A stretch of DNA of 64,000 bases from Planctomycetota bacterium (GTDB taxonomy: Bacteria; Planctomycetota; Phycisphaerae; UBA1845; UTPLA1): assembly GCA_015654675.1 (NCBI GenBank), contig JAATGM010000011.1, positions 62,001 through 126,000 of the forward strand. Direction: 5' to 3'. The notes beneath the pieces are model-generated. The model had not been told where the DNA came from, ran no database searches, and worked only from the letters and a program-made list of their open reading frames with translations. The translations under genes were made by a program, and so were the position numbers. Every line of letters starts with the position of its first letter. The first letter of the stretch is position 1. This document shows, piece after piece, positions 53,970 to 62,040 of the stretch.

Positions 53970-54737
53970 ATGAGCACGACTTGCGAATATAGCGGCGGCA
54001 AGATTGGGCGACTGACGTTTACCTCGGAGAAGGGGGTGAATGTTATTTCGACGCCGTTCTTGAATGGGCTGGATGCGAAGCTGGCGGAGATTGAGCGGGA
54101 TAAGGGGCTGCGGGCGCTCATTGTGACCGGGGCGGGGAAGACTTTTCTGGCGGGGGCGGATATTGCGGAGATGTCGGCGGCGCCGGCGGATGCGGGGCGG
54201 GAGTTTGCGCGGCTCGGCAAGAAGGTGTTTGATCGGCTGGCCGGGCTTGGCGTGCCGACGATAGGGGCGATCAACGGGGCGGCGCTGGGCGGCGGGTGCG
54301 AGGTGGCGCTGGCTTGTGATCTGCGGGTGATGTCGGTTGCTGCGAAGATTGGATTGCCGGAGGTGAAGCTGGGTCTTATTCCGGGTTGGGGTGGGACGCA
54401 GCGGGCATTGATGTTGCTTGGGCCGGCGCGGGCGAAGCGGCTGGTGTTTACCGGCGAGGCGATTGACGCGAAGACGGCGGTAGAGATTGGGTTGGTGAAC
54501 GAATCTGTCGAGGCTGAGCAGTTGAACTCTGTCGCGGAGAAATTGGCGACGTCGATGCTGACTGGCGGGGCGCAGGCGATTCGTCTGGCGAAGCGGGCGA
54601 TGAATCGGGCGGAGGCGCTGCTGCTTTCGGCGGGGATGGCAGAGGAGACGGGGGCGTTTGGGGAGGCATTTGCAGGAGAAGAGGGGCGCGAGGGGTGCAA
54701 GGCGTTTCTCGAGAAGCGGAAGGCGAGTTGGGCGTAG
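53970..54737 (+). CDS. enoyl-CoA hydratase/isomerase family protein
   Basis: 255-residue crotonase. Oxyanion-hole motifs are FLAGADIAEM and GAALGGGCEVALACDLRV, and the catalytic-glutamate region is GLPEVKLGLIPGWGGTQR. It adds water to enoyl-CoA or isomerises it. Directly follows hbd on the same strand with 6 bases between them. The C-terminal helix is Gly/Glu-rich. The precise substrate chain length is unknown. Confidence 0.9.
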   Translation: MSTTCEYSGGKIGRLTFTSEKGVNVISTPFLNGLDAKLAEIERDKGLRALIVTGAGKTFLAGADIAEMSAAPADAGREFARLGKKVFDRLAGLGVPTIGAINGAALGGGCEVALACDLRVMSVAAKIGLPEVKLGLIPGWGGTQRALMLLGPARAKRLVFTGEAIDAKTAVEIGLVNESVEAEQLNSVAEKLATSMLTGGAQAIRLAKRAMNRAEALLLSAGMAEETGAFGEAFAGEEGREGCKAFLEKRKASWA

Positions 54738-54776
54738 GCGACGTTGAGTTTGTGCTATGATCCGACTGGTGTATCG

Positions 54777-55337
54777 ATGATCATGCGATTGCAGGTCAAG
54801 CCGTTGACGGCCCGCCAGTTCGAGCGCGACTACGCGGATGTTCCGAATTGTGAGCTGGTGCGCGGGGAGGTTGTGCGATTGTCACCGGGTGGAATGGGAC
54901 ATGGTCGCCCGTCGATGCATGCGGCATACCTGCTGGAAAAGTGGGCGAGAGAAGGCAAGCACGGCCGCGTGTTTACGAATGAAACCGGCATCATCACGTC
55001 GCGTTCTCCGGACTCGGTCCGTGGCGCGGATGCGGCTTACTTTTCCTATCGCCGGCTTCCCACTAAGAAAACGCCGCGCGGCTTTTCGGCAATTCCTCCC
55101 GAACTTGTGGTCGAGGTTGTCGGTAAAGGGCAGGGCTGGAACGAGATGGTCGAGAAGGCGGGCGAATACCTGGCTATGGGCGTTAACCGAGTATGGGTTC
55201 TGGATCCTGACAAGCGAACTCTGCATGTTTTCAAGGATGATGCCGCGCCGGTACGGTTGATACAGAAAGAGCTGATTCGCGATTCAGCGATCTTGCCGGG
55301 TTTTTCGTGCAGGGTTGCGCGCTTTTTCGAGGACTGA
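54777..55337 (+). CDS. Uma2/DUF820-family nuclease-fold protein
   Basis: About 186 residues of the Uma2 (DUF820) PD-(D/E)xK-like family. Signatures are YELVRGEVV-like CELVRGEVVRLSPGG, GADAAYF, PPELVVEVVGKGQGWNEMVEKAGEYLAMGVNRVWVLDPDKRTLHVF, and the end of the fold. Members are thought to act as restriction-like or defence nucleases, but roles are unproven. The ATG at 54777 (or 54783) sits 39 bases after the crotonase stop. Possibly cotranscribed by readthrough. Confidence 0.85.
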   Translation: MIMRLQVKPLTARQFERDYADVPNCELVRGEVVRLSPGGMGHGRPSMHAAYLLEKWAREGKHGRVFTNETGIITSRSPDSVRGADAAYFSYRRLPTKKTPRGFSAIPPELVVEVVGKGQGWNEMVEKAGEYLAMGVNRVWVLDPDKRTLHVFKDDAAPVRLIQKELIRDSAILPGFSCRVARFFED

Positions 55338-55379
55338 ATCGGGGAGATCGGCACAGCCGGTCGGGTTAATCGTCCGCCC

Positions 55380-55778
55380 TTATACAATTTCATCCGCTAG
55401 CCACTTGTTAATCTGGGCTCGGATCGTGGCGGTGTCCGGCGGCTTCGTGTGTGATCGCGCGGACCAATTCGGGGCGGGCGGCCGCGCTTGCCGAAGCCGG
55501 ATGATTTCGTTTTGCCAAGCTTTGATGGTTGGCAGAGTCCTCTCGCGATTGCGATAGAGGGGCATTCGAACTGATAAGACATCCGCAATCTTTTCTGGGG
55601 TCGCCGCCGCGAACTGATCCGCGGTCGTTACGCCGCCGCGCCGAAGCGCTTTGAGCGTGCCGCGGCCGATTCCCGGAATCTCGAGGAGTGAGACGGTCTG
55701 CCGCTCGGCGGACTCGTGGGCGCGGATAATCTTCGTGTAGTAGTTAGGGTCGCCCTGTTTGCCGAATCGCCTTTTCAT
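55380..55778 (-). CDS. helix-hairpin-helix domain protein
   Basis: 132 residues from the ATG at 55778. The centre has LLEIPGIGRGTLKALRRGGVTTADQFAAATPEKIADVL, a helix-hairpin-helix DNA-binding pair as in polymerase or topoisomerase-associated proteins. A Lys/Arg-rich N-terminus (MKRRFGKQ) and a basic, Pro-rich tail flank it. It lies on the opposite strand between plus-strand genes and looks like a small free-standing DNA-binding protein. Specific function unknown. Confidence 0.7.
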   Translation of the reverse strand: MKRRFGKQGDPNYYTKIIRAHESAERQTVSLLEIPGIGRGTLKALRRGGVTTADQFAAATPEKIADVLSVRMPLYRNRERTLPTIKAWQNEIIRLRQARPPAPNWSARSHTKPPDTATIRAQINKWLADEIV

Positions 55779-55882
55779 GTTGCCGTTCAAAGATATCGGA
55801 TTGGCCAGTAGAATGGCGAATTAGATGAAGACGCGCAGAGTTGTGATGTCGCGTCGCGCGTAATTGAGGTGGGAGTTGTTTG

Positions 55883-57511
55883 ATGGCCGAGATGCTTGAC
55901 CGCCAATCACCGATTCAGCATGGAGAGATTGGGCCGCATACGACTATTTCGGGGCGGCCTTTGAAGGTTTCTTATGGGCCGGCGGATACGCTGGAGATCG
56001 ATGCGGTTGAGGACATTGGGGAGCCGGGGGGCTTTCCGTTCACGCGCGGCGTGCATCGCGATTTGTATCGCGGCAAGCTGTGGACGATGCGGCAGTTTGC
56101 CGGGTTCGGGACGGCGCGGCAGACGAATGAGCGATTCAAGTTTTTGCTTTCGCGCGGGCAGACGGGCCTTTCGACCGCGTTTGACTTACCGACTTTGATG
56201 GGGCGGGACAGCGACGATGTGTTGTCGCTGGGTGAGGTGGGGCGATGCGGCGTGGCGATCGACACGCTGTCCGATTTCGAGACGCTTTTTGACGGTATCA
56301 ACCTGCGCGACGTGAGCGTCTCGATGACGATCAATGCGCCGGCGGCGATTTTGCTGGCGTTCTACATTGCGACGGGGGACAAGCAGGGGGTGAAGCGGGA
56401 AGAGCTTCGCGGGACTTGTCAGAATGACATTCTCAAAGAGTTCCACGCTCAGAACGAGTTCTACTTTCCGCCGCATGAATCGGTGCAGCTCGTGGTCGAC
56501 ACGATCGAGTTCTGTGCGAAGGAGTTGCCGCAGTACAACCCGGTTTCGGTGAGCGGATATCACATTCGCGAGGCGGGGAGCACGGCGGGGCAGGAACTGG
56601 CGTTTACGCTCGGGGATGGGCTGCACTATGTGCAGGCGTCGATCGAGCGCGGGATGGACGTGGATTCGTTTGCGCCGCGGTTGTCATTCTTCTTCAATGC
56701 CCACAATGATTTTCTTGAAGAGATCGCGAAGTATCGGGCGGCGCGGCGGCTCTGGTCGCGATACATGCGCGAGCGGTTTGGGGCGAAGAATGATCGATCC
56801 TGCTGGCTGAGGTTTCATGCGCAGACGGCGGGGTGCAGCTTGTATGGCAAACAAGTGCATAACAACATCGTGCGGGTGGCGTACCAGGCGATGGCGGCGG
56901 TGCTGGGCGGGTGCCAGAGTCTCCACACGAACAGCATGGACGAGACGCTGGCGCTGCCGAGCGAGCATGCGGTGACGGTGGCGCTGCGGACGCAGCAGAT
57001 TGTGGCCTATGAGACGGGTGTGACGAGCGTGGTTGATCCGTTTGGGGGGAGCTATGTCGTCGAGAAGCTGACGAGCGAGTTGGAGGAAGAGGCCGCGGAG
57101 TACATTCGGCGGATTGATGAGATGGGCGGGATGGAGGCGGCGATCGAGAGCGGGTATGTGCGACGCGAGATCGCGGACGCGGCGTTTCGCTATAGCCAGG
57201 CGGTGGAGCGGAAGGACAAGGTAGTCGTCGGCGTGACCGAATTCACGGAGGATGACGGGCCGCCGATCGAGATTCTGCAGATTGGGCAGGAGACTGAGGT
57301 CGAGCAGACCGGATCGTTGCGGGCGCTGAAGGCGAAGCGCGATCGGTCGAAAGTAGAGGCGGCACTGGCGCGGATCACCGCGGATGCGCGGGCGGGGACA
57401 AATCGGATGCCGGCGCTGATCGAGGGGGCGAAGGCGTACTGCACCGTGGGCGAGATGATGAAGGCGCTGGAGGCGGCGCTGGGGCGGTATGACGGTGGGG
57501 CGCTGTGGTGA
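55883..57511 (+). CDS. acyl-CoA mutase large subunit (methylmalonyl/isobutyryl-CoA mutase type)
   Basis: 542 residues corresponding to the CoA-binding TIM-barrel subunit of B12-dependent mutases. Signatures are FPFTRGVHRDLYRGKLWTMRQFAGFG, GQTGLSTAFDLPTLMGRDSDD, the substrate loop NPVSVSGYHIREAGSTA, and SLHTNSMDETLALPSEHAV. The B12-binding small subunit is not in this window, so the active complex needs a second gene elsewhere. Members serve propionate or branched-chain acid metabolism. ATG at 55883 has GGGAG about eight bases upstream. Confidence 0.9.
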   Translation: MAEMLDRQSPIQHGEIGPHTTISGRPLKVSYGPADTLEIDAVEDIGEPGGFPFTRGVHRDLYRGKLWTMRQFAGFGTARQTNERFKFLLSRGQTGLSTAFDLPTLMGRDSDDVLSLGEVGRCGVAIDTLSDFETLFDGINLRDVSVSMTINAPAAILLAFYIATGDKQGVKREELRGTCQNDILKEFHAQNEFYFPPHESVQLVVDTIEFCAKELPQYNPVSVSGYHIREAGSTAGQELAFTLGDGLHYVQASIERGMDVDSFAPRLSFFFNAHNDFLEEIAKYRAARRLWSRYMRERFGAKNDRSCWLRFHAQTAGCSLYGKQVHNNIVRVAYQAMAAVLGGCQSLHTNSMDETLALPSEHAVTVALRTQQIVAYETGVTSVVDPFGGSYVVEKLTSELEEEAAEYIRRIDEMGGMEAAIESGYVRREIADAAFRYSQAVERKDKVVVGVTEFTEDDGPPIEILQIGQETEVEQTGSLRALKAKRDRSKVEAALARITADARAGTNRMPALIEGAKAYCTVGEMMKALEAALGRYDGGALW

Positions 57512-57515
57512 TTTC

Positions 57516-58343
57516 TCAGTCGCCTTTGGCGAACTGAGCGACGAAGGCGTTGGCGAGGATTGCGCGCGGGGCGGCTTGCGATGATTCGGCGCGGCGTTTG
57601 GCGGCGAAGGCGAGGTTGGAGGCGAGGCGGTTGATCGGGTAGGGGATCGGTTCCACGTCGTAGTATTCGGTTCGATCGAGTTTCCAGTCGGCGGGTTCGA
57701 AGAGATTTTTTAGCATTGTAGGTGTGTAGCACTTTCTTTCGACGTCGGACGCTTTTGTGTTGCGGCGCGTGAGCCTCTTGGCGGCGCGGGTTGCCGTTGT
57801 GATGAATGAGAGTGCACGGCCGAGCTTTCGGTTGAGACTGGCTGCGTTCGGGACGCTGATGAGGGCCATGGCGCCGGGGCGAGCGATTCGGGCTAGTTCG
57901 GCGGCGGCCATTTTCGGATCTTGCAGATACTCGATCACGCCGGCGGCGACGATGACGTCGGCGCATCGCGACTCCACGGGGATGCTGTAGATGTCGCCCT
58001 TTTCGCAGCGGGCGTCGGCATTGCGTGCGAATGACTTCGCTATCTGTGACTGTGTTGCCGCGACCATTGAGTCGGCGACGTCAAAGCCGCGATATCGGCA
58101 GCGCTTTGTCGCGAGGAATGGGATGAGGTTGCCGGTTCCGGGGCCGATTTCTACGACAAGCGAGCTGGGACGGACCGCGGCGTCGAGCAGGGATTCAAGG
58201 ATGGCCTGGCGGCGGAGGAAGCTCCAGCGGATGCGCGGGTCGGTGTGCTCAGCGTAAAGGCCGGCCCAGTAGCCGGTGGCGGCGAGCGTGTCGAAATGGT
58301 CGCGGGTGGCAAACTCGGTCGACGGGTGGGCGATGGTGGTCAC
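57516..58343 (-). CDS. SAM-dependent methyltransferase
   Basis: About 275 residues from a GTG at 58343, seven bases after the hydrolase stop. The frame is open further into the hydrolase. The class I fold shows VVEIGPGTGNLIPFLA, RYRGFDVADSMVAAT, DIYSIPVESRCADVIVAAGVIEYL and a C-terminal substrate region. It is the last gene of the zinc-uptake minus-strand run. The substrate is unknown; UbiE-like or small-molecule methylation is possible. The first residues of the longest frame are Ser/Pro-rich and look untranslated. Confidence 0.8.
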   Translation of the reverse strand: MTTIAHPSTEFATRDHFDTLAATGYWAGLYAEHTDPRIRWSFLRRQAILESLLDAAVRPSSLVVEIGPGTGNLIPFLATKRCRYRGFDVADSMVAATQSQIAKSFARNADARCEKGDIYSIPVESRCADVIVAAGVIEYLQDPKMAAAELARIARPGAMALISVPNAASLNRKLGRALSFITTATRAAKRLTRRNTKASDVERKCYTPTMLKNLFEPADWKLDRTEYYDVEPIPYPINRLASNLAFAAKRRAESSQAAPRAILANAFVAQFAKGD

Positions 58344-58350
58344 ATCGAGA

Positions 58351-59331
58351 TTATCGTCGGTCGGCGGGGCGCGACTGGAGCGGCGCGAGGGGTGGAGCAG
58401 CATCGATGCCGGTTTGTTTGAGCAGTTGATCGACGGCGGCGCGATAGTCATCAGCGGCGCGGGTGATGGGGTCGGGGGCGTGGCCGATGTGCGGCAATTT
58501 CAGCAGGTTCTCGTTCCTGGCCGGCCATGCACTGGCAATGTCATCCGCGCACCATGGGGGAACGATGGTGTCGTCGTTGCCCTGAATGATGAGGAGCGGG
58601 GTGTCCGGGCTGGCACGGCGACCGGAACTGGCTGGGTCGAAGTCGGCGGGGACCTGGAGGGCGAGCAGGGTTGAGGCGATCCAGAGATTCCACCAACCCC
58701 AACGCGGGCTCATGATAATTTTTGCGACCTGGGGCGGGCCTTCGAGGATGACACCGGACACGGGGCGGTTGGCTGCGATGTACGCGCTGGGACAGGACCC
58801 GATCGAGACGCCGTGAAGAATAATTGGTCGGCTGCCGACGCGTTTGTGCAATTCGTTGTAAACCGTGAGTGCGTGGTCGAGCGTGTTTTGGAAGCTGCGC
58901 GGGCCAGTGGAACTGCCGTAGCCGGGGTAGTTCCAGGCGAGGATGCCGATGTCGCGGCCGGCATAGAGTTTTTCGATCCAGAGGCCGGCGTGTTGGGCGA
59001 GCATTGCGTTGCCGCCGCTGAAGAGGACGAAGGCAGAGGGGAGATCGGCGTCTTTGGTGGTGGCATCGAGCGGGTGAGCGGGCTTTGCGATTTGTTTACC
59101 CGGGTTGTCGCCGAGGATGCGAGCGTCCCAGTACCAGGTTTCGATTGCACCGTGTGGGCCGCGGATTTCGGCACGGGTGGCGGGTTTGACGCGCGGTTGG
59201 GGGACTCCGCGGGCCGAGTCGTAGGTCATTGGGGGCTGGAAGACGAGGGTTGAGGTGCAGCCGGACAGGGCGACGAGCGCGGCGGCGTACAGCAGGACGC
59301 GAGTGCGGCGCTGTGGTTTGAAACGCTTCAT
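58351..59331 (-). CDS. alpha/beta-hydrolase lipoprotein
   Basis: 326 residues. A signal of the lipoprotein type (VLLYAAALVALSGC) ends in a Cys at about 25. The hydrolase core has a GVSIGS nucleophile elbow, oxyanion turn VLFSGGNAM, DTPLLIIQGNDDTIVPP (Asp) and LPHIGHAP (His). Its start overlaps the znuB stop by ATGA, so it is cotranscribed with the zinc-uptake genes. The frame is open further upstream, but that part is the shadow of znuB. The substrate is unknown, perhaps an ester or peptide. Confidence 0.85.
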   Translation of the reverse strand: MKRFKPQRRTRVLLYAAALVALSGCTSTLVFQPPMTYDSARGVPQPRVKPATRAEIRGPHGAIETWYWDARILGDNPGKQIAKPAHPLDATTKDADLPSAFVLFSGGNAMLAQHAGLWIEKLYAGRDIGILAWNYPGYGSSTGPRSFQNTLDHALTVYNELHKRVGSRPIILHGVSIGSCPSAYIAANRPVSGVILEGPPQVAKIIMSPRWGWWNLWIASTLLALQVPADFDPASSGRRASPDTPLLIIQGNDDTIVPPWCADDIASAWPARNENLLKLPHIGHAPDPITRAADDYRAAVDQLLKQTGIDAAPPLAPLQSRPADRR

Positions 59332-60233
59332 GCGGCCGCGCGCGGTCTCACGGCCGAGGCGAGCATGGATGCTATGAAGCAGACGGCGGCGAGGAGGATG
59401 ATGGTTGCGCCGGCAGGGGTGTCGGCGTAGAAGGAGATAATCAGGCCGGTGAGACCGCTGGCGAGGCCGAAGGCGACGGCCCACCAGAACATGCCGCCGG
59501 CGGAGCGGGCGATGTTGCGGGCGGCGGCGGCGGGAACGACGAGCATGGCGGTGACGAGCAGCAGGCCGACGGTGCGGATGCTGAAGGTGACGACAAGGGC
59601 GAGTAGGGCGGAGAAGGCGTAGTCGAAGGCGGTGGTGGCGATGCCGCGGCTGCGGGCGAGTGATTCGTTCAAGGCGATGAGCATGAGGCGGTTGAAAGAG
59701 AGGGCGAGGAAGAGGAGGACGACGGCGGCGAGGGACCAGGTGATGAGGACGTCTATGCGGCCGGCGATGACGATGGAGCCGTAGAGGTAGCGTTCGAAGT
59801 CGCCGCGGAGATTGTTGCGGGAGATGACGGCGATGCCGAGTGCGATGACGGAGGCGAAGAAGACGCCGATGACGGTGTCGGTCGGGAGGGTGGTGCGGTG
59901 GCGGACGGCGGTGATGCCGGCGCCGACGGCGACGCCGAAGACTGCGAGAGTGAGCGGCGGAAGGATGAGGTCCCAATGTTGGATATTGGGGTAGGAGCGG
60001 GCGGCGAGCGGGACGAGCAGATAGCCGAGGACGACGCCGGTAAAGGCGGAGTGGGAGATGGCGTCGGAGAAGAAGGCCATGCGGTTGTTGACGACCTTGA
60101 CGCCCATTGCGGCGCAGATGGGGGCGAGGACGAGGACGATGAGCAGGGCGTTCAGCATGAAGGCGGGTTGGGCCCAGTCGAAGGGGAGCAGGGAGCGGAG
60201 CGAACTGTAGAACGCGTCGAGTGGGCCGGACAT
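59328..60233 (-). CDS. znuB: zinc/manganese ABC transporter permease
   Basis: 301-residue membrane permease of the ZnuB/MntB (ABC-3) family with about eight hydrophobic segments. Conserved features include VVNNRMAFFSDAISHSAFTGVVLGYLL and GSIVIAGRIDVLITWSLAAVVLLFLALSFN. It follows the ATPase gene with a 10-base gap and its end overlaps the hydrolase start. Metal specificity (Zn or Mn) is inferred from the His-rich ATPase and the solute-binding protein. Confidence 0.9.
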   Translation of the reverse strand: MSGPLDAFYSSLRSLLPFDWAQPAFMLNALLIVLVLAPICAAMGVKVVNNRMAFFSDAISHSAFTGVVLGYLLVPLAARSYPNIQHWDLILPPLTLAVFGVAVGAGITAVRHRTTLPTDTVIGVFFASVIALGIAVISRNNLRGDFERYLYGSIVIAGRIDVLITWSLAAVVLLFLALSFNRLMLIALNESLARSRGIATTAFDYAFSALLALVVTFSIRTVGLLLVTAMLVVPAAAARNIARSAGGMFWWAVAFGLASGLTGLIISFYADTPAGATIILLAAVCFIASMLASAVRPRAAA

Positions 60234-60243
60234 GGTCGGGAGT

Positions 60244-61071
60244 TTAATGGTTATGGTGGTGTCCGTGCAGGTCCGGGTGATCGTGGGCGCCGTGGCTGTG
60301 GCCGGCGCCTTCGTGGGAGTGGGCGTGGTGGTGCAGGGCCGCGAGCGGGCCGTAGATGGCTTGGAGGTTTTCGGGCGTCAGGGTGTCTATGGTGCGGCCC
60401 TGGCAGTGGACGGTCTTGTTCATGCAGACGACGTAGGAGGCGTGGGCGGTGGTGACGGACATGTCGTGGGAGACGAGGATCATGGTGCATTTCAGCTCGC
60501 GCTGAAGCTGGGCGAGGATGTCGCAGAACATTCCAACACCGGCCATGTCGACGCCGGCGACGGGTTCGTCGAGGAGGAGGATGTCGGGCTGGAGGAGGAG
60601 GGCCATGGCAAGGAGGACGCGCTGCAGTTCGCCGCCGGAGAGTTGGCCGAGGCGGCGGTCGAGGAGCTTGGATGCGCCGATTCGATCGAGGGCGGCGGCG
60701 GCGGCTTTGCGGGCTGAGCTGGAGATGCCGAGCCAGAGGGCGCGGTGTTGTAGTTGGGAGCACATGACGTCTATCACGCGGATGGGGGCGCCGCGGTCGA
60801 AGTCGAGGGACTGAGGGACGTAGCCGATGCGCGGGGTGTGGCCGTTGATCTGGGTGAAGCGGACCTGGCCGGTGTGGGGGAGCTGGTTCAGCAGAACTTT
60901 CAGAAGCGTGGTTTTGCCTGCGCCGTTGGGGCCGATGAGGGCGGTGAGTTCGCCGGTGGGGAAATCGGCGTTGACGTTGGAGAGGACGTTCTGGCCGGCG
61001 AGCTGGACGTTGACGTCACGGACGGTGACGGCGGGCGTCGCGACGTTGGTAGTGCAACAGTCGCGGTTCAT
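60244..61071 (-). CDS. znuC: zinc/manganese ABC transporter ATPase with His-rich tail
   Basis: 275-residue ATPase: ALIGPNGAGKTTLLKVLL, IGYVPQSLDFD (Q-loop), LSGGELQRVLLAMALLLQPDILLLDEPVAGVD and VSHDMS. The last 30 residues are unusually rich in His (HHHAHSHEGAGHSHGAHD), giving a likely zinc-binding tail. Its start overlaps the solute-binding protein stop by 4 bases. Powers uptake of Zn or Mn through the permease. The His tail is longer than in textbook ZnuC. Confidence 0.92.
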   Translation of the reverse strand: MNRDCCTTNVATPAVTVRDVNVQLAGQNVLSNVNADFPTGELTALIGPNGAGKTTLLKVLLNQLPHTGQVRFTQINGHTPRIGYVPQSLDFDRGAPIRVIDVMCSQLQHRALWLGISSSARKAAAAALDRIGASKLLDRRLGQLSGGELQRVLLAMALLLQPDILLLDEPVAGVDMAGVGMFCDILAQLQRELKCTMILVSHDMSVTTAHASYVVCMNKTVHCQGRTIDTLTPENLQAIYGPLAALHHHAHSHEGAGHSHGAHDHPDLHGHHHNH

Positions 61072-61973
61072 TGTAGGGACTCTTTGAGGGTCTGGAGGTT
61101 GGCTCGCATTCGCTGCTCATAGTAATCGGGCGCGGGCTTGCTCGTCGTGGTGGTGAGTGGATCAAGGGAGTGGACCTTGACGCCGGCTTCGCGGGCGATG
61201 GTGCTGGCGAGGGCGGCGGAGACGTCGGGCTCGGTGAAGAGGCAGGGGACCTTTTCCTTTTTGATCGTCGCGACGATGGCGGCTACTCGGCCGGGGGGCG
61301 GTTCCTGCTGGGGGTTGAGGGTGATGGAGGCGACGACATTCAGGTCGAGGTCGCGGGCCAGGTAGGCGAAGGCGTCGTGCATGGTAACGATGTTGCGGTG
61401 TTTGAAGGTGGGGCGGGCGGCGGCGAAGTCGGCCTGGAGGGACTTGAGCTTGGCGGTGAAGGCGGCGGCGTTACGGTCGAAGTCGACGGCGTGGTCGGGG
61501 TAGGCGGCGGCGAGCCCGGCGCGGATGTTTTCTACTTCGCGGACGGCTTCGATGGGGCTTAGCCAGACGTGGGGGTTTCCGGCGTGGAGATGCGAGTCGT
61601 GGGCGTCGTGGGCGGCTTCGTCGCCGGTGTCGGCGATCACTTTGCAGCCGGTCCAGGCCTCGATCTGTTTTGCTTTCGAGTTGATGCGACGGATGGCTTC
61701 GCCGCTGAAGGTTTCGAGGCCACCGGAGAGGATGACGACGTCGGCGTCGGCGAGGCGGCGGGCGTCGGCGGTGGTGAGTTCGTAGTCGTGGGGGCAGCCG
61801 ATGTTGCTTGGCAGCAGGAGGTCGACGGTGAAGTCGGGGGTGTTGCCGACGACGGCGGTGGTGAAGAGGTACATGGGGAGGAAGGAGCAGACGATGCGGT
61901 GCGAGGATGATTGCGTCGTTGCTGGGTTGGGGGTGTGGCGGCAGGCGGGAATGGAGAGCGAGAGGATCAGCAC
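61068..61973 (-). CDS. znuA: zinc ABC transporter substrate-binding lipoprotein
   Basis: Cluster A-I solute-binding protein. It has the VCSFLPMYLFTTAVVG opening, SNIGCPHDYELTTADARRLADADVVILSGGLE, a short His-rich loop (AAHDAHDSHLHAGNPHVWLSP), VTMHDAFAYLARDL and PCLFTEPDVS. The signal peptide ends in a lipobox (LSIPAC). The 5' end is uncertain. GTG at 61973 gives a very short signal, while the frame runs open to 62165 through an 18-base repeat and over the end of the upstream gene. About 301 residues from GTG. Confidence 0.85.
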   Translation of the reverse strand: MLILSLSIPACRHTPNPATTQSSSHRIVCSFLPMYLFTTAVVGNTPDFTVDLLLPSNIGCPHDYELTTADARRLADADVVILSGGLETFSGEAIRRINSKAKQIEAWTGCKVIADTGDEAAHDAHDSHLHAGNPHVWLSPIEAVREVENIRAGLAAAYPDHAVDFDRNAAAFTAKLKSLQADFAAARPTFKHRNIVTMHDAFAYLARDLDLNVVASITLNPQQEPPPGRVAAIVATIKKEKVPCLFTEPDVSAALASTIAREAGVKVHSLDPLTTTTSKPAPDYYEQRMRANLQTLKESLQ

Positions 61974-61993
61974 GGGGATGAATAGGTCGAGGA

Positions 61994-62037
61994 CACGGGC
62001 GGGACGCCCGTGCCACCCGGGACGGGAGTGCCACCCG
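61994..62037. repeat. two-copy 18-base repeat with inverted repeat
   Basis: Two adjacent near-identical 19-base units (GGGACGcccGTGCCACCCG at 62001-62019 and GGGACGggaGTGCCACCCG at 62019-62037) sharing their end base. A seven-base inverted repeat (CACGGGC/GCCCGTG, 61994-62012) overlaps the first. It lies just before the preferred znuA start and would encode part of the leader if a longer start is used. Confidence 0.75.
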
Positions 62038-62040
62038 AGC

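Noticed and set aside
59332-59976. Extension of the hydrolase frame upstream of 59331
   Set aside because: This is an Arg/His/Pro-rich shadow of the znuB permease. The lipoprotein signal starts at 59331.
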